56,420 bases of DNA from an uncultured Geobacteraceae bacterium (GTDB taxonomy: Bacteria; Desulfobacterota; Desulfuromonadia; Geobacterales; Pseudopelobacteraceae): positions 1-56,420 of the forward strand of contig CAIRBT010000074.1 of NCBI GenBank assembly GCA_903876875.1, written 5' to 3'. Position numbers and translations under genes: made by a program. Shown here one piece after another: positions 45,177 through 53,659 of the stretch. Below the pieces are notes generated by a model. The model was not told where the DNA came from. It was given only the letters and a program-made list of their open reading frames with translations, and searched no databases. The first letter of the stretch is position 1, and every line of letters starts with the position of its first letter.

Positions 45177-46049
45177 ATGAAGTATTCAGAATGTTTAAAA
45201 TGTGGGCAATCGTCGCCCCGCTGGAGCTTTTTCGGTAATACACTTGCCGCGCTGTTCAAGGTGCTTGTCGGGACATTGACCGGAAGCAAGGGGTTGGTGG
45301 CCGACGGTGTTCACTCGGCCGCCGATGCCATGTCCTCCCTTTTTATTCTGGTGGCGCTCAAGGTTGCCGACAAACCACACGATGAAAAGCATCCCTACGG
45401 TTATGGCAAAATTGAGTATTTCAGTACCCTGTGCGCCAGTACTTTCCTGTTCGCCGGTGCCGGTTCCATTTTTGTGGACGCCCTGCGCACCTTCAAGGAA
45501 GGGGTACACGATATGCCGGGCAATGCGGCGCTGCTGGCCACCGTCATTTCCCTCTGTTTCAGTTACCTCATGTACATTTCCAACTATTGTGCCGGTACTC
45601 AGCTCTCCAGTCCTGCCATGCTGGCGGATGCCAATGAGAGTAAGGCGGACAGTATCACCTCCGTTGCCGTGCTGCTTGGTCTGATCGGTGCCAAGATGGG
45701 CTACCCCAATGCGGACACGATTGCGGCGGTCATTGTTTCCCTTTTTATTTTTAATATGAGTGTGGAGATGTTTCTGCAAGGGATAAGCGGCCTGATCGAT
45801 ATGTCGGCCGATCAAGACGTGGTTGATGAAATAGTTGCTGCCACCCTGAAAATCGAGGGACTTGCCGGCATTAAGTCCATAAAAACTCGGAAAATGGGTC
45901 AGAAGAGTTGGGTTGACCTGCAGATAGCCGTCTCCAAGTCGTTGACGGTGCTTGAAGTGCATGTCATCGCCGAGAAGGTTCGTGAAACGGTCCTGACCGA
46001 TGTGGAAGGTGTGAGCGGCATCGCCGTTGCCACCTATCCGGTTGATTGA
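45177..46049 (+). CDS. mamB: MamB, CDF transporter
   Basis: 290 residues, CDF family. N-terminal C6-L-K-C9 pair; TM2 ADGVH46-SAAD50; TM5 E154-SKAD158, where Magnetospirillum MamB has Asp. HPYGYGKIEY parallels MamB's PFGYGNIQY, and the sequence is distinct from mamM at 43014. MamB is required for vesicle formation and is stabilised by MamM. Ends 23 bases before the next gene's start. Confidence 0.9.
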   Translation: MKYSECLKCGQSSPRWSFFGNTLAALFKVLVGTLTGSKGLVADGVHSAADAMSSLFILVALKVADKPHDEKHPYGYGKIEYFSTLCASTFLFAGAGSIFVDALRTFKEGVHDMPGNAALLATVISLCFSYLMYISNYCAGTQLSSPAMLADANESKADSITSVAVLLGLIGAKMGYPNADTIAAVIVSLFIFNMSVEMFLQGISGLIDMSADQDVVDEIVAATLKIEGLAGIKSIKTRKMGQKSWVDLQIAVSKSLTVLEVHVIAEKVRETVLTDVEGVSGIAVATYPVD

Positions 46050-46072
46050 CCCACGGGAGACCTCTTTTTATT

Positions 46073-46468
46073 ATGAGTACTGAAGCAATAAGTGATTTTT
46101 TCGGTTTAGTAAGCCTGGTGCTCTTCGTCTTTGCCAACGCCTACTATCCGGCCCGTATGATTGCCAATCAGTTCCGACCATGGCCCCGGGATGTTGCGCT
46201 CTTTTTTAAAAAATACCTGGATCTGCACATGAATATTAACATCATCGCCTTTGTGGCCATGACCATTCATGCGCACTTCTCCGACGAACGGAACCTGTTC
46301 CTGTATGCCAGTTTGCTGGTGACTGTCTGGCTGACAATGGCCGGTATTCTCATGCGATCCAAGAAATTTTCCAGCGACACCAAAAAACAGATGCGACTTA
46401 TTCACACCCAGCAGACGGTCTTTCTAGTCTGGTTGGTTCTGCTGCTGCTCGGACATTTGATTGAATAG
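46073..46468 (+). CDS. Four-helix bis-His membrane protein, candidate cytochrome b/ferric reductase-like
   Basis: 131 residues from ATG 46073 (GGGAG upstream; a TTG at 46046 is in frame but lies within mamB). Four hydrophobic helices. Helix 2 has H52 and H66 separated by 13 residues and helix 4 has H111 and H128; the helix-2 spacing is that of heme-b ligands in cytochrome b/ferric reductase-type proteins. A further H68 lies at the end of helix 2. No NADH or flavin part, so it would pass electrons from another protein or the quinone pool. No family name is certain; MamZ also carries a YedZ-like ferric reductase domain, but this protein is too short to equate. Confidence 0.55.
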   Translation: MSTEAISDFFGLVSLVLFVFANAYYPARMIANQFRPWPRDVALFFKKYLDLHMNINIIAFVAMTIHAHFSDERNLFLYASLLVTVWLTMAGILMRSKKFSSDTKKQMRLIHTQQTVFLVWLVLLLLGHLIE

Positions 46469-46521
46469 ATGGTGCAGTTTCTGTTACACTGAGATTTTAT
46501 TTCATTATTTAAGGAGTTCTT

Positions 46522-47163
46522 ATGGGAATCATTGATACTAGTGAACTTCAGTTTTTTTTCAAAGCGGTGACGATTAACGCGAAAAAACTGGTGAACAAAT
46601 CCATTGACGCGTACAATAGCCTATTGCAGATAGACCCGGAAAGTACCAGAGAAATTCACAATGAACTGGGTGATGATCTGGAAAAAAGCGGCAACCTGTT
46701 GGGTGCCATCAAAGCCTACAAAAAAATTATCCTCGCCGAACCGGATAACGTCAGTGTGTTGTTCAAACTGGGCAAGATTTATACTCGTCTTGGACAGAAC
46801 AACGAAGCAGTGGAAACCCTACGGAAGGTTACCCTGCTGGATGAAAATATTCCGGAAGCATTTTACCTTCTTGGGTCGGTCTATTTTACCACTGATGCCA
46901 ACGATGAAGCACTGGTCGCATTAAATAAAGCGGTGGCACTCAACCCCGCTTATGCGGATGCCTACTATAAAATCGGCCTGATTGCCGATGCCAGAAGCGA
47001 TCATGATGGTGCTATCAAGGCCTATCTGAAAACGATTGATTTTAAACCCGACTTCATTAAGGCTTATCAGAGTCTTGGCTTTGCCTATGAAGCGAAGGGG
47101 CTTCGTGATGAAGCGGTGAAATACTTCAAAAAGTCCCTTGAAATGGAACACAAGAATAACTAG
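46522..47163 (+). CDS. mamA: MamA, TPR scaffold protein
   Basis: 213 residues, the size of Magnetospirillum MamA (217). An N-terminal helical part (FFKAVTINAKKLVNKSIDAY) is followed by about five TPR units (DLEKSGNLLGAIKAYKKIIL, LGKIYTRLGQNNEAVETLRK, LLGSVYFTTDANDEALVALN, IGLIADARSDHDGAIKAYLK, LGFAYEAKGLRDEAVKYFKK). MamA forms a matrix around mature magnetosomes. AAGGAG ribosome site. Confidence 0.88.
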   Translation: MGIIDTSELQFFFKAVTINAKKLVNKSIDAYNSLLQIDPESTREIHNELGDDLEKSGNLLGAIKAYKKIILAEPDNVSVLFKLGKIYTRLGQNNEAVETLRKVTLLDENIPEAFYLLGSVYFTTDANDEALVALNKAVALNPAYADAYYKIGLIADARSDHDGAIKAYLKTIDFKPDFIKAYQSLGFAYEAKGLRDEAVKYFKKSLEMEHKNN

Positions 47164-47227
47164 GTGCAGACTGGGTAACTTGTTATCCGTAGCGTTACAT
47201 CCCGATTATGCATAAACAGGAGATGGT

Positions 47228-47461
47228 ATGTTAAGTATCGTATTTGGTCTGATCTCGCTGAGTCTCGGTTTTTGGGGACTTGTGAAGTACTGGTGGTACA
47301 TGGTTGATGTGCTGATTGCAATTTTGCCACTACTGCTGATTGGCGGTGGTGCCATTGCACTGTTGGCCGGCATTAAAAATACCGGTATGCAGGCATCATT
47401 CAAGGTGAAAAATCATGAGTTTCGTGAGGCCGACCCCGCACCTCGAAAACAAGATGAATAG
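47228..47461 (+). CDS. mamI: MamI, small membrane protein for vesicle formation
   Basis: 77 residues. Two hydrophobic helices with the MamI pattern: VFGLISLSLGFWGLVKYWWY, then LIAILPLLLIGGGAIALLAG, and a polar tail. The aromatic KYWWY matches the TxWWW segment of Magnetospirillum MamI. MamI is needed for membrane invagination. AGGAG five bases before the ATG; mamE follows after nine bases. Confidence 0.83.
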   Translation: MLSIVFGLISLSLGFWGLVKYWWYMVDVLIAILPLLLIGGGAIALLAGIKNTGMQASFKVKNHEFREADPAPRKQDE

Positions 47462-47470
47462 GAGTTGCTG

Positions 47471-49558
47471 ATGTCATCAGAGAAAACTTCTGAAAGTACC
47501 CAAAGTACTATTCAGCATCCCGACCTCTCGTGTACGCGGAATTATAAACCGTGGATTTGGGCACTGGTGGTTATGGCTGTATTTACTATAATATGGGCAC
47601 TTTACGAAGGTTCGCAACAGGAAGGGTACGTCAATAACTTTCTCACCAAGGGGAGAAATGCCCGTGGGAGTGCGGTGCCGATGGGTCAGACCGTCATGGC
47701 AGGTTCTTCTGTGACACCGGTAGCCCAGACAACAGGTGCGGTCGGTGACGTTCAAACCTCGTACCATACGATCATTGATGCGGTACGTCCGGCAGTGGTT
47801 AGTATTGACGCAGCCATGAGGAACAACGGGGCAGCAGCCAATCAGGGTGCCGCCGGTCCTGTTCCGAATGACGTGGCCTTTAATAAAATCGGCTCGGGGG
47901 TCATCATTGATCCACGGGGATACATTCTGAGTAGCTACCACGTTATCGCCGGTGCTGAGGCACTCAAGGCTACAGTTTATGGACCGGGTGGCGCGCTGGA
48001 GTATCCGCTTAAAATGGTAAAGGCGGATCTCCGCACCGATATGGCTCTTTTGCGTATTCAGGGCACCGGTCCCTTTCCCCATGCGGAACTGGGCAATTCG
48101 GACCTGGCCAGAACCGGTGACATGGTGCTTACCATCGGTAGTCCCTTTGGCTTTGAACAGTCCGTTACCTCCGGTATGATTAGCAGCAGAAATCGTACCT
48201 TGCAGGTTGGCGACTCCGTGTATGAAAATCTTATTCAGACCGACTCCTCCATCAATAAGGGGAGCAGCGGCGGCCCCATGCTCAACGTGAAGGGGGAGGT
48301 TATCGGTATTAACACCGCCATCTTTGCTCCGACCGGTGTTTTCAGTGGAATCGGCTTTGCCATTCCAATTAACCGTGCCTCTGAGCTGGTCGGTGGTGTC
48401 GTTGATTTCAATAATACTACCCCCGGAGTGGTGAAGGGGCAGTTGGTGGCCTGGACTAATCAGGGGCGTCAGGTGGGTAATGCCTATCGTCTTCCCGGCG
48501 GCCAGATGATTGTTCCCCCCCATGGCCCCTTGGGAAGTTGTATTACCTGTCATCCCCAATTGTTCGAACCGCAGGGGCAACAGAAGCCAGCGGTGGCGGT
48601 TAATACTGATCCCTGGATGCAGCAACAGCCTGGTACCGCAGTTAATACCGACCCCTGGATGCAGCAGCGACCCGGTACCGCAGTCACTACGGATCCCTGG
48701 ATGCAGCAACGACCCGGCACCGCCGTTAATACGGATCCCTGGATGCAGCAACGCCCCGGTACTGCCGTTAATACCGACCCGCTTCTGACGCAGCAACCGG
48801 GCATGGCGGCCAATGCCGATCCGCTGCTGACACAGCAAAACGGCCTGCATATTGGTGCCGGTGCCGGTCCGAGAAGGGGATTGTTCGGCAGAACCAATGG
48901 CGGTCCGGTGACCGGTACTGGTCAGTTCGCCGCCGCCGGTCAGCAGATGGTTCTCAATGAACCGGTTATGGGGCTTGGTCTTGTCGATGTTGATGATATT
49001 ATCTGTCGTCAGGCCGGTATGCTCCACCCGGAAGGGGTGCTGGTTGTCAGTACGGTTGCCGGTGCCCCGGCTGAAGTTGCCGGCCTCCAACGTGGTGACA
49101 TCATAGTTCGCTTCTCCGGTAAAAAGATCATCAACGCGGCTGCTCTTAACGCCATGATCGCCGGCCAGAATATCGGCCGCTCCGTTGAGCTTGTTTTCTT
49201 ACGTAACGGTGCCCGGCAGACCGCCAAACTGAGAACGGCTGCGACCCGCCAGAATAAAGGCGCAGCCGTGGCACCACAGGTAATAGGCCCCTATAAGTGG
49301 CAACTCGGCGCCAGCATTACCCCCATTATCCCCTCCCTGACCCGAATCACCAAGTCCGGGGTTTATGTGCAGAACAGTAGCGGCATACTGGCCGCCAACG
49401 GGTTGCGCAGCGGTGATATCATCAAGGGGATCAACGGTGCCCAGGTAGAAGAAATGGAAGCTTTCATCAAAGCATCCCAACGTGTCGATAGCAAACGGGG
49501 CTTTGTGCTGGACATCATTCGTGGCGGTAATTCCATGCTCCTGAATGTTAAAGGATAG
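47471..49558 (+). CDS. mamE: MamE, HtrA-like protease with magnetochrome and two PDZ domains
   Basis: 695 residues from ATG 47471 (TAGGAG six bases upstream; a TTG two codons earlier is less likely). One membrane anchor (27-47). Trypsin-like domain ~90-300 with an intact triad H157, D190, S266 (NKGSSGGP). One magnetochrome motif HGPLGSC357-ITC360-H361; Magnetospirillum MamE has two. Then six ~14-residue NTDPWMQQRPGTAV units (377-458) and two PDZ domains (~495-590 and ~600-690). MamE processes MamE, MamO and MamP and controls the switch to mature crystals. Second copy of the magnetochrome may have been replaced by the repeat tract. Confidence 0.92.
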   Translation: MSSEKTSESTQSTIQHPDLSCTRNYKPWIWALVVMAVFTIIWALYEGSQQEGYVNNFLTKGRNARGSAVPMGQTVMAGSSVTPVAQTTGAVGDVQTSYHTIIDAVRPAVVSIDAAMRNNGAAANQGAAGPVPNDVAFNKIGSGVIIDPRGYILSSYHVIAGAEALKATVYGPGGALEYPLKMVKADLRTDMALLRIQGTGPFPHAELGNSDLARTGDMVLTIGSPFGFEQSVTSGMISSRNRTLQVGDSVYENLIQTDSSINKGSSGGPMLNVKGEVIGINTAIFAPTGVFSGIGFAIPINRASELVGGVVDFNNTTPGVVKGQLVAWTNQGRQVGNAYRLPGGQMIVPPHGPLGSCITCHPQLFEPQGQQKPAVAVNTDPWMQQQPGTAVNTDPWMQQRPGTAVTTDPWMQQRPGTAVNTDPWMQQRPGTAVNTDPLLTQQPGMAANADPLLTQQNGLHIGAGAGPRRGLFGRTNGGPVTGTGQFAAAGQQMVLNEPVMGLGLVDVDDIICRQAGMLHPEGVLVVSTVAGAPAEVAGLQRGDIIVRFSGKKIINAAALNAMIAGQNIGRSVELVFLRNGARQTAKLRTAATRQNKGAAVAPQVIGPYKWQLGASITPIIPSLTRITKSGVYVQNSSGILAANGLRSGDIIKGINGAQVEEMEAFIKASQRVDSKRGFVLDIIRGGNSMLLNVKG
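48599..48845 (+). repeat. 42-bp tandem repeats within mamE
   Basis: Four close copies (48599-48766) and two diverged ones of a 42-base unit coding for (V)NTDPWMQQRPGTA, between the magnetochrome and the first PDZ domain. In the last two units PWMQQ becomes PLLTQQ. Low divergence between copies 2-4 indicates recent expansion. Confidence 0.9.
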
Positions 49559-49564
49559 CAGGCA

Positions 49565-50266
49565 GTGAGAGAGGTTATTGAAAAACGCTACGCCAAAGAG
49601 TTGCATCTGATTACCGACAAGCCGGTGCTTGCTCAGGATAAGCGGCATAAGCGTCTCGCCCATAAGGTGAAAACCCGTGTATGGCACCAGCAGACTGTCT
49701 CGGCTAAAATTGCCATGGTAGCGTTTTCGTTACTGATATTTGCCGGCAGTATATATTATTATAATCTGTTTACGACCGAACTGTTTGCGGTACGACTTGA
49801 GTCTGCCCAGATTGAAGCAGAGTTACAACGGCGCAATGACCTGATACCAGGATTAGTCAAGGCGGTAGCTGATTATATGAATTACGAGGGGCGGGTGTTC
49901 GTACATGCGGCCGATGTGCGAAGTGCCCTTGGTTCCCTGAAGGATATGACCAGTGATGGTGCCACCCAGCCACTGGATACCCAGACCCTCAATAATTTTA
50001 AAAGTGCAATTTCTAAATTTCAGGCGGTTGCCGAGAATTATCCGGATCTGAAATCGTCCATAACGTATCAGAATTTAATGACCGAACTGGCAAATACGGA
50101 AACAAGGCTGGCAGTTGCCCGGGCTCACTACAATACGGCAGCCAATATGTACAACACCAGTCTGGAGCTGGTCCCCGGCTTTTTCTTTGGCTATCCCCTT
50201 GGGTTCCGGCACGCAAAGACGTTTATTTCTGAAAAAGAAACCCATAAGCCAGAAACAGCAAAATGA
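49565..50266 (+). CDS. mamQ: MamQ, LemA-like membrane protein, copy 2
   Basis: 233 residues from GTG 49565. A basic N-terminal part (KHKRLAHKVKTR) precedes one membrane helix (IAMVAFSLLIFAGSIYYYN), then the LemA domain: VRLESAQIEAELQRRNDLIP, GLVKAVADYMNYEGRVF and a C-terminal amphipathic end (NMYNTSLELVPGFFFGYPLG). It keeps the QRRNDLIP motif better than copy 1. Starts six bases after mamE and overlaps the next gene by ATGA. Confidence 0.83.
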   Translation: MREVIEKRYAKELHLITDKPVLAQDKRHKRLAHKVKTRVWHQQTVSAKIAMVAFSLLIFAGSIYYYNLFTTELFAVRLESAQIEAELQRRNDLIPGLVKAVADYMNYEGRVFVHAADVRSALGSLKDMTSDGATQPLDTQTLNNFKSAISKFQAVAENYPDLKSSITYQNLMTELANTETRLAVARAHYNTAANMYNTSLELVPGFFFGYPLGFRHAKTFISEKETHKPETAK

Positions 50267-51372
50267 GACAGATAATCAAATATCTGCTATTTGTCGGATT
50301 CCTGGCGGCGGCTCTCATTGCTGCCGCCAATTTTGATCTCACATCACTCTCACTGCCGAAGCCCCAGAAGAGTGGGGTGGTGACGCAGAAAAGCTTTCGG
50401 GGCGTCACGATCTCGCAAAAACCGTCGGCGATCTTGAGCGGTCTGTCCGGTGTGGTTTCCTTTGATTACGCCCCCGCTTCGGCACTGACCGCCGCCGCCG
50501 CCGATGACCAGATTCTGCTCTGGCAGCTGCCCGAAACAACCCCGCTGCGGGAAATAGCCTGCGGTCCCGGTTTTCAGGTGCTCTCTCTCCGCTTTCTTGC
50601 GGGTGGTACCCTGATTGCGGTGGGGGGGATGAACAACGATAATACGGGCAGTATCAAGATTTTTGATGCGACTTCCGGTACCCAGAAACTGCAGTTCGAT
50701 GAGGCGGAGCCGATTATCAGTCTGGATCCCCATCCGAATGGTAAACAGCTCTTGATAACCGGCGAAAGCTATATCAAAGTGATTGAGGTGAAAGACGGAA
50801 ATTTGGTGGCCATTATGCAGAAGAGCAGTCCGGTGGCGCGGGCCAGCTTTTACGGCAATGGTAATTTCATCCTCCAGTCCGACACCCTGTCGCTCTATGA
50901 TGTGAACAAGCGTGCCCTGTCCGGCTCCGTTGACAAGGCCTCTCCGCTGTTTTTCCGCAAGGGGATGGATGGTGCCACTTTTAGCTGGCTGTCGGCCGAA
51001 GGGGTGACCATTGTAACTGCGGGGCAGCCGGGGAAAAAATTTTTCCCTGTTGATACCAGGGGGGTGCTCTCCTTTGATGTGGACAGGCAGGGAGCCTGGG
51101 GGCTTTTCCTCCTTGATGGCCAACAAATGGCACTGCGGGAATTGGCTACCGGCAAGACTCTTAAGACGATTTCCCTGGGTGCAGCGGCTGCCGATGTGCT
51201 GCTGACTGCCGATGGCAACAGCGCCTATGTGCAGTTTACCAGTGGTGCCATCGGTGTCTTTGATGTGGGGTATCAGAACAAGCTGAAGAGCCTGAAGTTT
51301 GCCCTGAAAAAGTTTGTGGGAAGCATAAAAAGTAAAGCGACCCCGGTGGAAAAACCGGTGGATCCCCAATAG
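50263..51372 (+). CDS. Membrane-anchored beta-propeller-like protein
   Basis: 369 residues. One N-terminal membrane helix (IIKYLLFVGFLAAALIAAAN) then repeated WD-like beta units of about 40 residues (DQILLWQLPE, GSIKIFDATSGTQKL, YIKVIEVKDGNLVAI, GAIGVFDVGYQNKL), probably a propeller of seven blades facing the lumen/periplasm. No catalytic motif. ATGA overlap with mamQ. No Mam name fits. Likely a scaffold for the periplasmic/luminal proteins (MamE, MamP). Confidence 0.6.
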   Translation: MRQIIKYLLFVGFLAAALIAAANFDLTSLSLPKPQKSGVVTQKSFRGVTISQKPSAILSGLSGVVSFDYAPASALTAAAADDQILLWQLPETTPLREIACGPGFQVLSLRFLAGGTLIAVGGMNNDNTGSIKIFDATSGTQKLQFDEAEPIISLDPHPNGKQLLITGESYIKVIEVKDGNLVAIMQKSSPVARASFYGNGNFILQSDTLSLYDVNKRALSGSVDKASPLFFRKGMDGATFSWLSAEGVTIVTAGQPGKKFFPVDTRGVLSFDVDRQGAWGLFLLDGQQMALRELATGKTLKTISLGAAAADVLLTADGNSAYVQFTSGAIGVFDVGYQNKLKSLKFALKKFVGSIKSKATPVEKPVDPQ

Positions 51373-51382
51373 CCGGTACCCT

Positions 51383-52264
51383 ATGCTCTACCGATTTATC
51401 ACATCTGGTTATACGGATCTGCTTGCCTATGCCACGGCCTTTCTGCTTACGGTCTGGTTTTTCATCTCCTGGCAGTATGCACCGTATCTGCCCGATTATG
51501 TGGCTGCGGTACCCCCCGCGTACGGGTTGGCCGTTGCGGCATTCAGCGGAGCGTTACTAATCTGCAAATATGCCTGTCTTGAGGGACATGCCCTTTCGCT
51601 CCGGGTGCTGAACGTTGAAAAGTCGCAGCTGTCTCAGGCCATAAAAAGCCGTGATGGGGAGCTGCGGGAAGCGTCGCAGAATATCGCCCAGCTCACGGTC
51701 ACCATGGGGGAACTCCAGAATAAAATAGCTGTCATGGAGGCAAACTCACCGGATCGGCAGCTGTCTGAAATGCGCATGAAGTTGCGCAGTGCCGAAGATG
51801 ATAAGGTGGCTGCCCTCTCGGTGCTTCTGAAAAATCTTCAGACACGGGCACATGCCATGCTGAGCCTGTCCGATGACCAGCTCCAGTATGCCGCCGATGT
51901 GTTGCGTCAGGAGATCGCGCTGGTTGAAAACGAACTCAAACGGGGAGCTTTTTCCTACTACGAACTCTGTATCAAGATCGTGGACATTAGTGAAAAACTC
52001 ACGGAGCTCAAAGAGATCAATCTGGTTTCCTCCTTTGACCAGACCGTGAACGCTGATTCGGTTACTGATGCGTGGCTCAACTTTATTACGGCAAACGACA
52101 ATACGGATCCGGACGCCATTGAACGATCATTTAAATTTTTTAAGGTTGCCTTCCATCCGGATCGTTTCCCCTCGGAAACGCTTAAAGAAGAGGCCGCTAA
52201 ATATTTCAAGCAGAGCATTAACGTACACAGCTCCGTAAAGAGAATGGATACATCAAAACCATGA
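51383..52264 (+). CDS. Membrane coiled-coil protein with degenerate J-domain
   Basis: 293 residues. Two N-terminal membrane helices (TDLLAYATAFLLTVWFFISW and YGLAVAAFSGALLICKYAC) followed by a coiled coil (~80-150, Ile/Leu/Gln heptads) and a C-terminal helical part ending with FKVAFHPDRFPSETL, the HPD motif of J-domains. The preceding helix lacks the usual YxxLGV, so Hsp70 stimulation is uncertain. Overlaps the TauE gene by ATGA. Could recruit a chaperone to the magnetosome membrane; unproven. MamT and other magnetosome chaperones differ. Confidence 0.55.
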   Translation: MLYRFITSGYTDLLAYATAFLLTVWFFISWQYAPYLPDYVAAVPPAYGLAVAAFSGALLICKYACLEGHALSLRVLNVEKSQLSQAIKSRDGELREASQNIAQLTVTMGELQNKIAVMEANSPDRQLSEMRMKLRSAEDDKVAALSVLLKNLQTRAHAMLSLSDDQLQYAADVLRQEIALVENELKRGAFSYYELCIKIVDISEKLTELKEINLVSSFDQTVNADSVTDAWLNFITANDNTDPDAIERSFKFFKVAFHPDRFPSETLKEEAAKYFKQSINVHSSVKRMDTSKP

Positions 52265-53178
52265 AAAAAATACTCATCCCCCTCCTGATACTGCTGATTA
52301 TGGCCGCCACCGCCATGGCCGCAGGTCCCATGGATGGCCCGGTTGCTATTGAGGGACACGCCGTGGTGGCCGATCTGCCGGAAGCACTTCTGCTGATCGT
52401 GTTCGGCTGTGTGGTGGGGTTGATCGGTACGCTGATTGGAGCCGGTGGTGGTTTCATTCATGTGCCGATGCTGATGATCTTTTTTAATTTTACCCCCCAG
52501 TTGGCCATCGGTACCTCCATTACGGCGGTCTTCATGAATGCACTGTCAGGGACATTTTCCTACGTCACCCACAAACGGATTGATTATGATATCGGCCTCA
52601 AGTTTGCCACGGCGGCGGTGCCGGGGGTGCTGGTGGGGGCTGTCGTTGCCCAGCATTTTACCTTTACCACCTTTTCCATCTTTTTCAGTGTGACGCTGAT
52701 GCTGCTTTCACTGCATCTTTTTGCCGAAAAAGATATCTCCATTATGCTGACCAACGTGCCGGAAAAGCCGGAAGTCCGTTTGCTGATAGATGCGGAGGGG
52801 GAAACCCATCTCTATGCGCCTGACATGTCCATCGGGCTGGCGGGAAGTTTCTTTACCGGTATTTTCTCCGGTCTGTTCGGTATCGGTGGTGGCATTATCC
52901 ATGTACCACTGATGTACTCCGTACTCGGCATGCCGGTGCATATCGCCACGGCAACGTCCCACTTTATTCTGGCAATCACCAGCTTCTTTGCGGTGGTGGT
53001 GTTCACCGGCATGCATGAGATTGATCTTGATTTTGCCATTTTCATTGGGGTGGGAGCTATTCTTGGTGCCTATTTTGGTGCCCGGATGTCGCGGAAAACC
53101 CGCCCCCGTTCGATAAAACGGGCGATTGCGGTCTGTCTGCTGTTGTTGGCAATAAAACTAATTACCGGTGTGATGTAG
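52261..53178 (+). CDS. TauE/SafE-type membrane protein (MamO C-terminal-like)
   Basis: 305 residues. A signal/first helix (IPLLILLIMAATAMA) and the TauE fold: two halves each with a GxGGGxxxVP signature (GLIGTLIGAGGGFIHVPML and GLFGIGGGIIHVPLMYS). In Magnetospirillum MamO the second half is a TauE-like domain carrying the same motif; here no protease domain is joined and no mamO protease is seen in the window. So it may be a MamO C-terminal equivalent, a stand-alone anion transporter, or both. Located among mam genes with ATGA overlap to the J-domain gene. Confidence 0.75.
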   Translation: MKKILIPLLILLIMAATAMAAGPMDGPVAIEGHAVVADLPEALLLIVFGCVVGLIGTLIGAGGGFIHVPMLMIFFNFTPQLAIGTSITAVFMNALSGTFSYVTHKRIDYDIGLKFATAAVPGVLVGAVVAQHFTFTTFSIFFSVTLMLLSLHLFAEKDISIMLTNVPEKPEVRLLIDAEGETHLYAPDMSIGLAGSFFTGIFSGLFGIGGGIIHVPLMYSVLGMPVHIATATSHFILAITSFFAVVVFTGMHEIDLDFAIFIGVGAILGAYFGARMSRKTRPRSIKRAIAVCLLLLAIKLITGVM

Positions 53179-53191
53179 GGGAGAACTGGCT

Positions 53192-53620
53192 GTGGATCAA
53201 AGTAAAAGAAAATTTATTGGAGCCTGTCTTGGCGGCATTGCAGCACTGGCAGTTGCCGGCATCACTTCGGTGGTCTATCCGGTGTTTCGTTACTACCTGA
53301 TACCCCGCCCTGACGGCGGCGGTAAGGGGAAAACCACCATTCCGGTTAAGGATATCCTGCCGGGTGATGCGAAGTTCTTTGAATACAACGGCACTGCTGC
53401 CGTACTGGTAAAAAAACAGGATGGTACATTTGTGGCTCTGTCCGCCGTCTGCCCCCATCTTGGTTGTATCGTGCAATGGGAACAGGATCGGCAGGATTTC
53501 CTCTGCCCCTGTCACGCCGGTTATTTCACCGCCGACGGCGCCGTGATCTCCGGTCCTCCCCCCCGTGCCCTGGAAAAGGTTCCCTTCACGGTGGCCAACG
53601 GGATCGTGACGGTAGGGTAA
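53192..53620 (+). CDS. Rieske iron-sulfur protein of a bc complex
   Basis: 142 residues from GTG 53192 (TAGGGGAGA upstream). One membrane anchor with a twin-Lys/Arg start (SKRKFIGACLGGIAALAVAG), then the Rieske domain with both cluster boxes: CPHLGC and CPCHAGYF. The 2Fe-2S cluster takes the first electron from quinol at the Qo site. The RK(F) pattern fits a Tat-type anchor. Starts 13 bases after the TauE gene and precedes cytochrome b. Confidence 0.9.
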   Translation: MDQSKRKFIGACLGGIAALAVAGITSVVYPVFRYYLIPRPDGGGKGKTTIPVKDILPGDAKFFEYNGTAAVLVKKQDGTFVALSAVCPHLGCIVQWEQDRQDFLCPCHAGYFTADGAVISGPPPRALEKVPFTVANGIVTVG

Positions 53621-53659
53621 TAACTAAACACGCGGAAGAAAGCATAAAGGCGCACACTG

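Noticed and set aside
48599..48845. Possible CRISPR array
   Set aside because: 42-bp tandem units without unique spacers, inside the mamE frame.
47477..49090. 537-residue reverse open frame
   Set aside because: Antisense shadow of mamE; its repeats are the complement of the DPWMQQ units.
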